64,000 nucleotides of DNA. It comes from Marmoricola sp. (GTDB lineage Bacteria; Actinomycetota; Actinomycetes; Propionibacteriales; Nocardioidaceae). The position numbers and the translations under genes are program-made. Positions 42,801 through 52,267 of the stretch are shown here, one piece after another (the stretch's first letter is position 1; each line of letters begins with the position of its first letter). Location: NCBI GenBank assembly GCA_025964795.1, contig JAOPYC010000090.1, positions 33,281 through 97,280 on the forward strand. The letters run 5' to 3'. The notes beneath the pieces were generated by a model. The model was given only the letters and a program-made list of their open reading frames with translations, was not told the origin of the DNA and made no database searches.

Positions 42801-43654
42801 CCGAACGCACCGGACTTCGACTTCGGCGGACCCTCCAGGGTCGAGCGCTGCTCGAAGTCTCCCTTCTTCAGCCCGCTGATCACCGTGCTCTGCAGCTTGC
42901 GCCGGGTCTGGGTGGGGTCGGCCGCCAGCGCCTTGAGGAACAGGTAGGTGAAGGCGCCGTTGGCGCGGTCGTCGAAGGTGGCGTCGGAAGCCGTCTGGGC
43001 GGGCCGGCACGCCGCGAACAGCACCGGCCTCGCGCTGCCGCGGGCGGTCTTCGTGAGCTCCACCAGCTTCTTGTTGTCCACGCTGCGGGGCCGGGCCGAC
43101 CGGAGGTCGCGCGCGCGGCTGAGGCCCTTCGGCGTCGGCGGCGGCAGGAACCTCGGCCGGCGACCCAGCAGCATCGCCTGCTGGATGTCGTCGAGGTCCT
43201 TGAGGCCGGAGCCGCTGTGGCAGGTGTCCAGCAGCACCTCGACGAGCACCCCCGCGGGGACCTTCGCGAAGAGGTCGCGCAGCTCGTCGTCGACGATGAC
43301 GGTCCTGCGGTCCCAGTCGTCGCCGCTCTGCTTCAGGTCGTGACACGCGAACGCCTCGTCCAACCCGTCCGGCTCGTCGTCGTCCGTGCTCGGGACCTGC
43401 GTGCCGTGGCTGGAGAAGGTGAACACGAGGTGGTCCCCCGGCTCGGCCTTGCCGACCATGGTGCTCAGGGCTTTCGTCACCGCACGCTTGCTGGCCTCCT
43501 TGTCGCGGAGCACCGTGATGTCGCGGGCGCTGAAGCCGAGCTTCCTCAGCGCCTTGGCGAGGTCGTTGGCGTCGTTGACGCAACCGCTCAGCCAGCTGCT
43601 CCGCGGCAGCGTCCTGAACTCGTTGATCCCGACGCACAGGGCGTATCGCGCCAT
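42788..43654 (-). CDS. Caspase-like (C14/metacaspase) peptidase
   Basis: A 288-residue protein that is almost only a caspase domain. N-terminal ALCVGINEFRTLP, catalytic His83 in VFTFSSHGTQVP and catalytic Cys145 in VLLDTCHSGSGL, followed by PVLFAACRPAQTASD. The acidic loops fit an Arg/Lys-specific metacaspase. No other domain is present, so its activator must be a separate protein. It lies 35 bp downstream of the CHAT-hydrolase gene, in the same operon. GGAAGG Shine-Dalgarno; ATG 43654. Confidence 0.88.
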   Translation of the reverse strand: MARYALCVGINEFRTLPRSSWLSGCVNDANDLAKALRKLGFSARDITVLRDKEASKRAVTKALSTMVGKAEPGDHLVFTFSSHGTQVPSTDDDEPDGLDEAFACHDLKQSGDDWDRRTVIVDDELRDLFAKVPAGVLVEVLLDTCHSGSGLKDLDDIQQAMLLGRRPRFLPPPTPKGLSRARDLRSARPRSVDNKKLVELTKTARGSARPVLFAACRPAQTASDATFDDRANGAFTYLFLKALAADPTQTRRKLQSTVISGLKKGDFEQRSTLEGPPKSKSGAFGQPF

Positions 43655-43689
43655 GGGCCTTCCTTTCCGGTGGTGGGGCAGGTGGTGGG

Positions 43690-46600
43690 TCAGCTGGTCA
43701 CGAGGACGGCGTCGGGGCGGGCGTAGACGACGAACGAGAGCCAGGTGGCGTCGCCGGCCTTGCGGGTCTTCTCCCGGGCCAGGGCGGACGCCGCAGCCAT
43801 GGTCCGTCCGGCGAGCAGCTCCTCGTAGAGCTTCTCCACGAAGACGCGCGAGGGCTCCTGTTGCACCGACCACAGGCACGACACGAACGCGGACGCCCCC
43901 GCGTCGAGGAATGCCTGGGCGAACCCGCCCACGGTGGTCAACAGGTCACCGGCCCGTCCGACCTGGCACGCGTTGAGCACCACGAGCGGGCCCGGGCCCT
44001 GCTTGGCGCGGGCCGCGTTCTCGCTGACCGTGGTGGCGCCGAGGTACTCCGCCTCCACCGTGCCGGCGCGCTTGCGCCCCTGCAGCAGGAGCTTGGCGTC
44101 GAGGATGTCGTCGGGGTCGGCGGCACCGTGACCGGAGAAGTGCAGCAGGTCGAAGGTCCCCGAGCGCAGCAGCGTGCGCACCCCGGCCGGGGTGGCGGTG
44201 ACCGGGGTGGCCCCGAACCGCTCCTCGAGGAACAGCCGTTCCTTGGTCGGGTCGCTCAGCGCGAACCTGGGGTCTCGGTACTCGGGGCACAACGACCGGG
44301 CGTGGCCCTCGCGCACCCGCATCTCCCGTGGTGGGAAGCTCCCGAGCTGCCAGCGCACCAGCCCGCTCTGGGCCAGGAAGCGCGGCCGGGTCGGCCGTGG
44401 CCCGTTCGGCGGCTTGAGGTGCACCAGCTCCCAGGGCACGAACGGCTCGTCGGCGTAGACGATCAGGTCCTTGATCCTGGCCCGGTGCTTCCAGAGGTGG
44501 GCCTGCATCGCCTCGGGGAACAGCTCGCCGTACATCGTGGAGCCGATGTCCTGGAGCTTCCGCTCGCGCTCGCGCGGATCCGCCGCCGTGCGCCACAGGT
44601 CGGCGACGTCGTCGAGGATCTTCCCGATCCGGAGTACGCGGTCCTTGATCGGCTTCGACTCGAAGATCGCGGCCGGCTGCCCCGGGAGCAGGCGTACGGC
44701 GTACTGGTAGATCACCGAGCCGTTGGGCAGCTCCCGTTCCACGATGTCCAGGCAGGGCAGGCCGTCGAGCTCCGGGGCGTCGATCCCGGGGTGCGTGGTC
44801 GCGGTCGCGGCGGTGCCCGACGGGACGCCTCCCTTCTTCACGGCATCGCCGTCCAGGCGCAGCGTGGCGATCGGGACCCGGCCCTGGCGTACGACGACCA
44901 GCACCGCGACCGGGCCGGAGGCGAGGGACCTCGCCCGGAACTGCAGCTCGCTGACCCCACCACCAGGTGGGAGGGCGAGGACGTCGGTGTCGGGAGCGAT
45001 CACCGTGGCGTTGGACTTCCCGATGACCTGCACGGTGACCGGTCGGTCGGCATCCACGGCCACGTCGGCCTCGGCGTGGGCAGCCCCCTCGGTCACGGCG
45101 ATCTCCCGGCGAGAGAGCCGGACACGGACCGCGAACTCCTGCTTCGCCACGACCTCCGCCGGCATCTCCGCAGCCAGGCTGGCCGGGGTCGGGTCGGCGG
45201 GCGGCTCGACGGGCGGCGGGGCGGCCCTTCGGGCGGACCTCAGCTGCTCGACCGGCGCTTCCATGGCTGCGGCCGCCGGTGGCTCGGCCATCTCCGCGAC
45301 GGCCATGTCCTCACCACCACCGGCTCCCAGTCCGAGCGGCAGCCAGCCGGAGATCGCCTCGATCACGCTGAGCTGGTCGAAGTAGTTGGTGTGGTAGACG
45401 ACGTCGTTCTCGCCGAGCGCGAAGGTGTCCCGGACGAACCCGCCCACCTGCTCGTCGATCGCCGACATCGAGGAGGTGTCGACGACCAGGTCGTTGTCCC
45501 CCTCGAAGAGCTGGTCGAGGAAACCCTCGCCCAGCTTGAGCACCAGCTCGCGGGGGAACTCCGGCGGGCTGTGGTGGTCCTTGTCGAGCGAGACGTGGAA
45601 GTTCGAGGAGACCACGAACCAGCTGGTCCCCGGACCGGGCTGCCCGGGCTGGGTCTGGTTGAGCTCCGTGACGAAGGCACCGCCGGGGACCATCGCCTGG
45701 AGGCCGGGGACGTCGTCGTTGTCGGCGGCGTAGGCGACGAGGTACTTCACCAACGCGCCGATGCCCTTCACGACGCCAACCAGCCCGACCGTGCTCGCGG
45801 CGGCGAGGTTCGTGTAGAGGTCGACCAGCTCACCCCACCGCTCGGGGTCGGCGAGGTGGGTGCCGGCGTTGGTGGCGGCGACGAACACCGCGTTGTCGAC
45901 GGTGCCCGGCCACTTCGCGTCGGGGAGGATCTCCTCCGCGAACGCGCGTGTCACCAGGCCGCCGCGGCTGTGCGTGATGACGTCGATGACGGTCTCGCCG
46001 CGATGGGTCCTCAGCCGCTTCAGCAGGGCCTCGGCGTTCTGTCGTGGATCGACGCTCAGGGTCTTGTGGTCGAACCCGATGACGGCGTCGTACGCCGCGA
46101 TCGCGGCCCGCAGGAACCCTCTCCCGTTCTCGTCGACGCCGAACGCGGCGAAGGCGCTCTCGGTCGAGGAGAACGTGCCGTGGACGAGGAGCAGCAGCCG
46201 GGCGGGGCGGTCCTTCGGCAGATCGAGCTGGTCGAGGGTGTCGAAGCGCGTCCACCCGTCGCGGGTGTCACCGGCCAGGTGGACCAGTCCCGGCCGCACG
46301 TGGGACTCCATCTTCTCGATGGCCTTCTTCAGCAGGGCCGGGGCCGCGAACCGGAACACCAGGACCTGGGCGGCGCCGTGCACGGCGGCGCCGAGCAGGC
46401 TCTTCGTCCTCTGGGGCGCGCCGGTCTCGCTCGGCCGGACGTCGATCTCGAACCGGGCGGTGTGCGGGCCCTTCTCCAGCCGCCTGGTGCGCTCGCCGGC
46501 GTGCGCGGGCAGGTGCCAGGAGTAGACGCCGTCGCGCTCGAGCAGCACCACGCCGTCCGTGTCGGCAGGCAGGTCGAGCTCGAGCTCGACCGTGCCGGAT

Positions 46601-46797
46601 CGTGGGGCGGCCAGGTCCTTGCCCCGGTGCGGCACGAGGTCGAGCCCCTGCACCAGCGCCAGGTCGCTGTCCTCCAGCGCGGCGACGATCGTGTCCGTCG
46701 GCGTGTCCTCGAGGCCCCTGGTCCGGCCAGCGGGCTTCGCGGCATGGCCCGGGGGTGTGGTGACGCGGAGCGCGCCCCCAGCGAACGTCTGCGCCAT
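43690..46797 (-). CDS. Alpha/beta-hydrolase-CHAT domain protein
   Basis: A 1035-residue multidomain protein. Residues about 195-460: a lipase-like alpha/beta hydrolase with LLLLVHGTFSSTESAF (oxyanion loop) and the nucleophile Ser277 in DVITHSRGGLVTRAFA. Residues about 560-690: a Pro-rich linker and beta-sandwich (VRVRLSRREIAVTEG). Residues about 780-1035: a CHAT peptidase with His890 in LLHFSGHGAADP and Cys944 in VVLNACQVGRAGD. Two potential hydrolases in one chain plus a caspase partner are typical of bacterial conflict systems. No membrane segment. Confidence 0.88.
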   Translation of the reverse strand: MAQTFAGGALRVTTPPGHAAKPAGRTRGLEDTPTDTIVAALEDSDLALVQGLDLVPHRGKDLAAPRSGTVELELDLPADTDGVVLLERDGVYSWHLPAHAGERTRRLEKGPHTARFEIDVRPSETGAPQRTKSLLGAAVHGAAQVLVFRFAAPALLKKAIEKMESHVRPGLVHLAGDTRDGWTRFDTLDQLDLPKDRPARLLLLVHGTFSSTESAFAAFGVDENGRGFLRAAIAAYDAVIGFDHKTLSVDPRQNAEALLKRLRTHRGETVIDVITHSRGGLVTRAFAEEILPDAKWPGTVDNAVFVAATNAGTHLADPERWGELVDLYTNLAAASTVGLVGVVKGIGALVKYLVAYAADNDDVPGLQAMVPGGAFVTELNQTQPGQPGPGTSWFVVSSNFHVSLDKDHHSPPEFPRELVLKLGEGFLDQLFEGDNDLVVDTSSMSAIDEQVGGFVRDTFALGENDVVYHTNYFDQLSVIEAISGWLPLGLGAGGGEDMAVAEMAEPPAAAAMEAPVEQLRSARRAAPPPVEPPADPTPASLAAEMPAEVVAKQEFAVRVRLSRREIAVTEGAAHAEADVAVDADRPVTVQVIGKSNATVIAPDTDVLALPPGGGVSELQFRARSLASGPVAVLVVVRQGRVPIATLRLDGDAVKKGGVPSGTAATATTHPGIDAPELDGLPCLDIVERELPNGSVIYQYAVRLLPGQPAAIFESKPIKDRVLRIGKILDDVADLWRTAADPRERERKLQDIGSTMYGELFPEAMQAHLWKHRARIKDLIVYADEPFVPWELVHLKPPNGPRPTRPRFLAQSGLVRWQLGSFPPREMRVREGHARSLCPEYRDPRFALSDPTKERLFLEERFGATPVTATPAGVRTLLRSGTFDLLHFSGHGAADPDDILDAKLLLQGRKRAGTVEAEYLGATTVSENAARAKQGPGPLVVLNACQVGRAGDLLTTVGGFAQAFLDAGASAFVSCLWSVQQEPSRVFVEKLYEELLAGRTMAAASALAREKTRKAGDATWLSFVVYARPDAVLVTS

Positions 46798-46881
46798 GCG
46801 TCGCTCCCTCCGCTGCTCGACGGGCCTTCCCGAACCTAGTGTCGCGACGCCGCCCTCAGATACCCCGGGCTAGGCCACGCC

Positions 46882-46916
46882 GGCCGAGGAGGGAGCCCCG
46901 GCGACCGTCTCGGTCC
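46882..46916. repeat. Degenerate copy of the 39-nt repeat
   Basis: It reads GGCCGAGGAGGGAGC then GGCGACCGTCTCGGTCC, a shortened relative of the copy at 46935-46973. Confidence 0.4.
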
Positions 46917-46934
46917 AGCGCGCAACCCAACCCC

Positions 46935-46973
46935 GGTGGTTGGGGAGGCAGCGCCAGCGACCGTCTCGAAACC
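46935..46973. repeat. 39-nt imperfect palindromic repeat, copy 2
   Basis: Begins GGTGGTTGGGGAGGCAGCG, ends ACCGTCTCGAAACC; 32 of 39 positions equal the copy at 2958-2996. It directly precedes the second DUF222 remnant. Confidence 0.75.
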
Positions 46974-46981
46974 CGGTGAGC

Positions 46982-47558
46982 CGAGGCAGAACTTGTCCAC
47001 AGATCCTCTCGGATGCCGTGGACGCCCACGAGGGCGAGCAGTTGCATTCCGAAGAAGAGGCTGCCCGGGCCAACACCCGGCTGAGCTTCCACGACAACGG
47101 CGACGGCACGGTCACCGGGCACTTCACCGTCTCCGCCGCCACGGTCGTCGTGACCATCAGCGCCGACGTCCTCCAGGGCGCGCTGAAGGCAGCCCACCTC
47201 GACACCGGACAGACCCTGTCGGCGGGAGAAGCACGCCGGCTGGCCTGCACCGCCGGGATCATCCCCGCTGTCCTGGGCACCGGATCCGTAGCGCTTGATC
47301 TAGGGCGCGAGTCACGGTTGTTCTCCCTGGCCCAGCGGGTCCCAAAGGACTCGAGCAAGACATCTGCGCGGCCGATGGGTGCGAACGGCCCTATGCCTGG
47401 TGCGAGCTCCACCACCGGAAACCCTGGGCGTCGGGCGGGAGGACCGACCTGAGGAACGCCGTCCCCCTGTGCCACTACCACCACCAACGGGTCCACGACC
47501 CCGGCTTCTGGCACCGCTACCTGCCTGACGGCACCCTCAGCCTCAGCAGGCGGCCATG
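46982..47558 (+). pseudogene. DUF222/HNH endonuclease pseudogene
   Basis: The first frame gives CPQILSDAVDAHEGEQLHSE, RLSFHDNGDGTVTGHFTV and GIIPAVLGTGSVALDL, typical of 13E12/DUF222. A frame change at about 47335-47350 is needed to read the HNH domain AADGCERPYAWCELHHRKPW, then LRNAVPLCHYHHQRVHDPGF, to a TGA at 47556-47558. The N-terminal third is absent. HNH cysteines and histidines are all present in the shifted frame, so the frameshift could be recent. Confidence 0.8.
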
Positions 47559-47570
47559 ACCGGGATGGCG

Positions 47571-48101
47571 TCAGAAACCCAGCTTGTGCGCGGCCTCACC
47601 GCGCACCGCCTTGCCCTTCTCCTGGGCGGTCTCCTTGAGCGAGACCTGGAACTCGACCATCTGCTGCTGGAGCACGGGGTCGCCGGCGCCGAGGATCCGC
47701 ACGGCCAGCAGGCCGGCGTTGCGGGCATTGCCCACGGCCACGGTGGCTACCGGCACTCCGGCCGGCATCTGCACGATGGAGAGCAGGGAGTCCATGCCGT
47801 CGAGGTACTTCAGCGGCACCGGCACCCCAATCACCGGCAGCGGCGTCACGGCCGCGAGCATGCCGGGCAGATGCGCTGCGCCCCCGGCACCGGCGATGAT
47901 CACCTGCAGGCCGCGGCCGGCAGCCTCACGCCCGTAGGCGAGCATCTCGTCGGGCATCCGGTGGGCCGAGACCACGTCGGCCTCGAAGCCGACGCCGAAC
48001 TCCTTGCACGCCTCGGCGGCCTCCTTCATCACCGGACAGTCCGAGTCCGAGCCCATCACGATGCCCACCTGCACGCGGCCGGTTGTCGATGACGACGTCA
48101 T
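47571..48101 (-). CDS. purE: 5-(carboxyamino)imidazole ribonucleotide mutase
   Basis: A 176-residue class I Pur[20 protein letters not shown] at the N terminus, the catalytic His in [12 protein letters not shown], then [14 protein letters not shown]. It converts N5-CAIR to CAIR in purine synthesis, using the product of the adjacent PurK. ATG at 48101 overlaps the purK stop by 4 bp; an upstream in-frame start is inside purK and rejected. Confidence 0.95.
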   Translation of the reverse strand: MTSSSTTGRVQVGIVMGSDSDCPVMKEAAEACKEFGVGFEADVVSAHRMPDEMLAYGREAAGRGLQVIIAGAGGAAHLPGMLAAVTPLPVIGVPVPLKYLDGMDSLLSIVQMPAGVPVATVAVGNARNAGLLAVRILGAGDPVLQQQMVEFQVSLKETAQEKGKAVRGEAAHKLGF

Positions 48102-49279
48102 TCGCTTTCCTCTCCCAGGTCCCCGGCGAACCATGCTGCCGCATGCCGGGCGCGTTCGAGGCAGTCCTCGAGGTCGTCGCCGTAGGCGTTGACGTGGCCG
48201 ACCTTGCGGCCAGGACGCAGCTCCTTGCCGTAGAGGTGGACGCGCAACCGCGGGTCCCGGGCCATCGCGTGCGGGTACCCGTCGTAGAGGTGACCGGTCT
48301 GGCGGGCTCCGCCGAGGATGTTCACCATCACGGTCCAGGACGCCCGGGCCTCCGGGGAGCCGAGCGGCAGGTCGAGCACAGCGCGCAGGTGGTTCTCGAA
48401 CTGGCTGGTGACCGACCCGTCCTGCGTCCAGTGGCCGGTGTTGTGTGGGCGCATCGCCAGCTCGTTGACCAGCACCTCGCCGGAGTGGGTCTCGAACAGC
48501 TCGACAGCCAGCACGCCGGTCACGCCCAGCTCTCCGGCGATCCGCATCGCGATCTGCTGGGCCTGCACGGACAGCTCGGGGTCCAGGTCGGGGGCGGGGG
48601 CGATCACCTCGTGGCAGATGCCGTCGCGCTGCTTGGAGGCGACGACGGGCCAGGCGGCGACCTGTCCGGAGGGAGACCGGGCGACCAGGGCGGAGAGCTC
48701 GCGCCGGAAGTCGACGCGTTCCTCGGCGAGGATGCCCACCCCGGACTCGAACGCAGGAGCACAGTCAGCCTCGGTGTCGACGAACCAGACGCCCTTGCCG
48801 TCGTAGCCGCCGCGGGTGGTCTTCAGGACGCACGGCAGGCCGAAGGACACGACCTCGGCGACCGAGGAGACCAGGGCGTTCCGGGGACACGGCACCCCCA
48901 GCTCGGCCAGCTTGGTGCGCATCACGCCCTTGTCCTGGGCGTGCACCAGCGCGTCGGGTCCCGGCCGCACGGCCAGGGTCTGCTCAAGGGCGTGCAGGTG
49001 GTCGGTCGGCACGTGCTCGTGGTCGAAGGTGACCACCTCACATCCGTCCGTGACGGCGCGCAGGGTGGCCAGGTCGGAGTAGTCACCGACGACGTGGTCG
49101 GGGATCACCTGCGCGGCGCTCACGCCGGGGGCCTCGGCCAGGAGCCGGAGCGGGATGCCGAGGGCCGCGGCCGGCTCGGCCATCATCCGGGCCAGCTGTC
49201 CCCCGCCGATGACGGCCACGGTCGGGGCGAGCCCGGGAGTCGGCCCGGGAGTCGGCCGGGGAGTCGGGGAAGAAGTCAC
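48098..49279 (-). CDS. purK: 5-(carboxyamino)imidazole ribonucleotide synthase
   Basis: A 393-residue ATP-grasp enzyme. [20 protein letters not shown] is the N-terminal signature, [16 protein letters not shown] the ATP-binding loop, and [19 protein letters not shown] the metal/substrate part. It carboxylates AIR with bicarbonate and ATP. A Pro/Thr-rich N-terminal tail of about 18 residues is unusual. GTG start at 49279 is leaderless behind TAGGGT. Confidence 0.95.
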   Translation of the reverse strand: MTSSPTPRPTPGPTPGLAPTVAVIGGGQLARMMAEPAAALGIPLRLLAEAPGVSAAQVIPDHVVGDYSDLATLRAVTDGCEVVTFDHEHVPTDHLHALEQTLAVRPGPDALVHAQDKGVMRTKLAELGVPCPRNALVSSVAEVVSFGLPCVLKTTRGGYDGKGVWFVDTEADCAPAFESGVGILAEERVDFRRELSALVARSPSGQVAAWPVVASKQRDGICHEVIAPAPDLDPELSVQAQQIAMRIAGELGVTGVLAVELFETHSGEVLVNELAMRPHNTGHWTQDGSVTSQFENHLRAVLDLPLGSPEARASWTVMVNILGGARQTGHLYDGYPHAMARDPRLRVHLYGKELRPGRKVGHVNAYGDDLEDCLERARHAAAWFAGDLGEESE

Positions 49280-49285
49280 GCGCCG

Positions 49286-49291
49286 ACCCTA
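49286..49291 (-). promoter_or_regulatory. -10 element of leaderless purK transcript
   Basis: On the minus strand TAGGGT, 6 nt, then the GTG at 49279. It sits in a 32-bp gap shared with the opposite gene. Confidence 0.55.
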
Positions 49292-49299
49292 TCGAGGCA

Positions 49300-49305
49300 T
49301 ACTCT
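49300..49305 (+). promoter_or_regulatory. -10 element of leaderless NYN gene transcript
   Basis: TACTCT, 6 nt, then the ATG at 49312. Its -35 region must lie in the purK coding sequence. Confidence 0.55.
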
Positions 49306-49311
49306 CGGGCC

Positions 49312-49875
49312 ATGTCCCCGGAGTCCGAGCGCACCACCTACGTCCTCGTCGACGGTGAGAACATCGACGCGACGCTCGGCGCCTCGATCTTCGGGCGCCG
49401 GCCGAACCCGACGGAACGCCCCCGCTGGGAGCGGATCCTCACGTTCGCGGAGTCCACCTGGCAGCAGCCGGCGAAGGGGCTGTTCTTCCTCGCGGTCAAG
49501 GACGAGCTGCCGATGAGCTTCGTCCAGGCGCTGACGAGCATCGGCTACCGGCCGATCCCGCTCTCGGGCGGGCCGACCGAGAAGGTCGTCGACCTGGCCA
49601 TCCAGCGGACGCTGCAGGAGCTCGAGCGTCGTGATGCCGACTTGATGCTGGTCAGCAACGACGGCGACTTCCTGCCGCAGATGGAGCGGTTGCTCGACGG
49701 CCGGCGGATGGGTCTGCTCGCGTTCCGTGAGTTCAAGAACAGTGGCTTCACGGCGTTGGTCGACCGCGGGTTGGAGTTCTACGACCTCGAGTACGACGTC
49801 GGCGCGTTCAACGAGCGGCTGCCCCGCCTGCGGGTCATCCCCATCGACGAGTTCGACCCCAACGACTTCCTGTAG
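49312..49875 (+). CDS. NYN domain ribonuclease-like protein
   Basis: A 187-residue NYN/PIN-like protein. Conserved acidic residues: VLVDGENIDATLG at the N terminus, EKVVDLAIQRTLQEL in the middle and MLVSNDGDFLPQMERLLDG at the third site. The set matches metal-binding RNase folds (LabA/NYN type). The RNA target is unknown. The C terminus is short and acidic (DEFDPNDFL). Confidence 0.85.
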   Translation: MSPESERTTYVLVDGENIDATLGASIFGRRPNPTERPRWERILTFAESTWQQPAKGLFFLAVKDELPMSFVQALTSIGYRPIPLSGGPTEKVVDLAIQRTLQELERRDADLMLVSNDGDFLPQMERLLDGRRMGLLAFREFKNSGFTALVDRGLEFYDLEYDVGAFNERLPRLRVIPIDEFDPNDFL

Positions 49876-49890
49876 CTGCAGGAGGGGCGT

Positions 49891-50850
49891 TCAGCGCGAC
49901 GTGCGACGTACGGCGACCGGTTCCATCTCGCCGAAGCCGCGCACGGGGCGGGCTGGGAGCACGCGGGCCTCGTAGAGCTCGCGGTCGAGGGCGGCGGCGG
50001 TGTGGGAGTCGGTGATCACGCGGTTGCGGCGAGCCACGCCGACGAGGCGGGCCGCGAGGTTGACGGCGGGGCCGTAGACGTCGCCCATGCGGAGCACGAC
50101 GGAGCCGGTCACCACGCCGACGCGTACGTCGGGCAGCCGGGCGTCGCCGCCGATGACCTTGACGATGTCCCACGCGATCTCGATGCCCTCGGCGGGCGAG
50201 GGGGCGATGAAGAGCACCGAGTCACCCAGGGTCTTGACCACCCGGCCGCGGTGCAGGGAGACCACGTCGTGGCTGCGGCCCTCGAAGACCTCCACGAGGT
50301 CGCCGATCTCGTGCTCGGCGAGCCGGTTGGTGAGCGCGCTGAAGCTGACCAGGTCCGCGAACCCGACGGTCGCCTCGGCCACCTGCTCGTCATCGGCGCC
50401 CTCCAGGCTCTCCACCCGGGTGACGGCGGCCAGGAGGTGGCGGCGCCAGACGTAGGTGAGCAGCTCCTCGAAGTGCGGGCCGATCGTCTTCACCAGGCGC
50501 AGCGCCTCGTCGCGCTTGGAGGTCTGGGTGTCGTGCCGGTCGAGCAGCGAGGCGAGCGTGGCCACCTCCCACTCGGCGAGGCGGTCCATCGTCTGGCCGA
50601 CCGCGCGCGTCATCTGCACGATCGTGTCGAACTGGAGGTTGCCCTCCTCCACGATGGCGGCGACCCGGACCAGCGCCTCCTGGTCGGCGGTGGTGAAGGC
50701 ACTGGCGCCGTCAGCCTCGGGGAACCCGAGGGCCCGCCACAGCCGCTGGGCCTGCTGGGTGGTGAGGCCCGCCGCGGTGGCCACCTCTTCCCCGGTCAGC
50801 GTGGGGACGGCACCGACGATCGCGCGTTCGAGCTCCTCAGGATCCGTCAT
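49891..50850 (-). CDS. Adenylate/guanylate cyclase (class III)
   Basis: A 319-residue cyclase. The helical N-terminal half (1-150) resembles the autoinhibitory domain of mycobacterial Rv1264-type cyclases. The catalytic part has the first metal Asp in TVGFADLVSFSALTNRL, Lys and second Asp in RVVKTLGDSVLF, and the transition-state Asn/Arg in GDVYGPAVNLAARL. All six key residues appear present, so it should make cAMP. The 14-bp overlap with the PH-domain gene indicates one operon. Confidence 0.9.
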   Translation of the reverse strand: MTDPEELERAIVGAVPTLTGEEVATAAGLTTQQAQRLWRALGFPEADGASAFTTADQEALVRVAAIVEEGNLQFDTIVQMTRAVGQTMDRLAEWEVATLASLLDRHDTQTSKRDEALRLVKTIGPHFEELLTYVWRRHLLAAVTRVESLEGADDEQVAEATVGFADLVSFSALTNRLAEHEIGDLVEVFEGRSHDVVSLHRGRVVKTLGDSVLFIAPSPAEGIEIAWDIVKVIGGDARLPDVRVGVVTGSVVLRMGDVYGPAVNLAARLVGVARRNRVITDSHTAAALDRELYEARVLPARPVRGFGEMEPVAVRRTSR

Positions 50851-51355
50851 CGGACCGTGGTGTGGCCGGGTCGGCCCGGTGGAAGAGCTCGTCGCTGACG
50901 GTCAGCTGCGCCTGCTCGACGTGCGGGATGTCCCGCAGCTCGACGCGGCCGGTCTCGCTCGCGTCGGAGACGACCAGGGTGCCGCAGCCGAAGATCCGGT
51001 CGATCAGGCCCTTCTCGTAGGAGATGTCGCTGATCCGGTTCAACGGGATGTCGTGGCCGCGGCGGGTGAAGACACCTGTGCGGGTGATCAGCCGCCGGCT
51101 GGTGAAGGTGTACGTCGTGAGCAGCCAGCGCAGGAAGGGCGCCACCACGAAGAAGACGAGCAGCACGAGTCCGAGGATGCCGATGATCCAGCGCCAGGTG
51201 CCGGCGTGCTGGCCGTCGGGGAGGCTGAGCAGATAGCCGTCGAGCCCCGCGAGGACGATCAGCACCACCGCGGGCAGGATCAGCACCTTGACGTGGGTGC
51301 GGGTGCTGAGGATGACGTGCTCACCCTCGTTGAGCAGTCTGCGCGAGATGGCCAC
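50837..51355 (-). CDS. PH (bPH2/YdbT-type) domain membrane protein
   Basis: A 172-residue protein with two transmembrane helices (about 25-48 and 55-80), then a bacterial PH domain: YTFTSRRLITRTGVFTRRGH, IPLNRISDISYEKGLIDRIF and FGCGTLVVSDASETG. Function unknown; members are membrane-anchored and widespread in actinomycetes. GTG start with CATGAT 6 nt upstream, possibly leaderless. Confidence 0.88.
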   Translation of the reverse strand: MAISRRLLNEGEHVILSTRTHVKVLILPAVVLIVLAGLDGYLLSLPDGQHAGTWRWIIGILGLVLLVFFVVAPFLRWLLTTYTFTSRRLITRTGVFTRRGHDIPLNRISDISYEKGLIDRIFGCGTLVVSDASETGRVELRDIPHVEQAQLTVSDELFHRADPATPRSDDGS

Positions 51356-51402
51356 AGCGCGATCATGCCACGGAGACGGTGTCCGTTAGGCGTGACCGGC
51401 GA

Positions 51403-52182
51403 TCACTGCGGGCGAACGTGCACCACGTCGCCCACTCCCAGGTGCTCCTCCCCCGTCTCCGTGCGTACGACGAGCCGGCCGCCGGCGTCCACGTCGACGG
51501 CCTCACCGGTCACCTCGCCCCCGGGGACGGCGACCTTCACCTGGAGACCCGGCGTGCTGCACAGCTCGAGGTAGGCGGGCCGGAGATCCACCCCGGAGCG
51601 CCACTCGTCGTAGCGAGCGGCCAGCTCCTCGAGCAGCGCCGTCAGCAGGGCCGAGCGGTCGACCCGGGCGCCGGTCACGATGGCCAGCGAGGTCGCCTGC
51701 GGCACGGGGAGCTCGTCCCCGGACTGGGCGCAGTTGAGGCCGATGCCGACGACGGCGGCTGCCCGGCCCGCCTGCTCCACGCGCTCGAGCAGGATCCCGC
51801 CGAGCTTCTGGCCGTCGGCCAGGACGTCGTTGGGCCACTTCAGGTCGACCTGGACCCCCGTGATCCGGCGTACGGCGGCCGCCGCGGCGATCCCGGTCAG
51901 CAGCGGCAGCCACGGCCACCGCGCGGGCGCGACGTCCGAGGGCGCCAGCAGGAAGGACACGGTGAGCGAGCTGCGGGGCGGGGAGACCCAGTCCCGGCCG
52001 AGGCGCCCACGCCCGGCGGTCTGGTGCTCGGCGACGAGAACCAGGCCCTCGCCCTCGCCTGCCCGGAAGCGTTCCGCCACGGCGGCGTTGGTGGAGGTCG
52101 TCTCTTCGACCACCTCGACACGCCAGCGGGAGGCGGCGGTGACCTGGCCAATCGGTGGGCGGCTGTCCTCGGACTCACTCAT
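51403..52182 (-). CDS. birA: Biotin-[acetyl-CoA-carboxylase] ligase
   Basis: A 259-residue biotin protein ligase without an N-terminal DNA-binding domain. Motifs: [37 protein letters not shown] (biotinyl-AMP loop), [18 protein letters not shown] and the C-terminal SH3-like domain. It attaches biotin to acyl-CoA carboxylase alpha subunits. It is divergent from accD5, a carboxylase beta subunit gene, which fits its role. ATG at 52182; a GTG two codons upstream is possible. Confidence 0.93.
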   Translation of the reverse strand: MSESEDSRPPIGQVTAASRWRVEVVEETTSTNAAVAERFRAGEGEGLVLVAEHQTAGRGRLGRDWVSPPRSSLTVSFLLAPSDVAPARWPWLPLLTGIAAAAAVRRITGVQVDLKWPNDVLADGQKLGGILLERVEQAGRAAAVVGIGLNCAQSGDELPVPQATSLAIVTGARVDRSALLTALLEELAARYDEWRSGVDLRPAYLELCSTPGLQVKVAVPGGEVTGEAVDVDAGGRLVVRTETGEEHLGVGDVVHVRPQ

Positions 52183-52267
52183 GGCCACTACATTGACGCA
52201 GGAAAGAACGGGTGGCTACACCACCAGGCACCGGTCCGCCCACATCGGGCCAGGAGGAGTCGACGAC

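Noticed and set aside
43861..46839. A 992-codon open frame on the plus strand opposite the CHAT-hydrolase gene
   Set aside because: It mirrors a real gene of high third-position GC; its composition is Arg/Gly/Val/Leu-biased without any domain, as antisense frames in high-GC DNA are.
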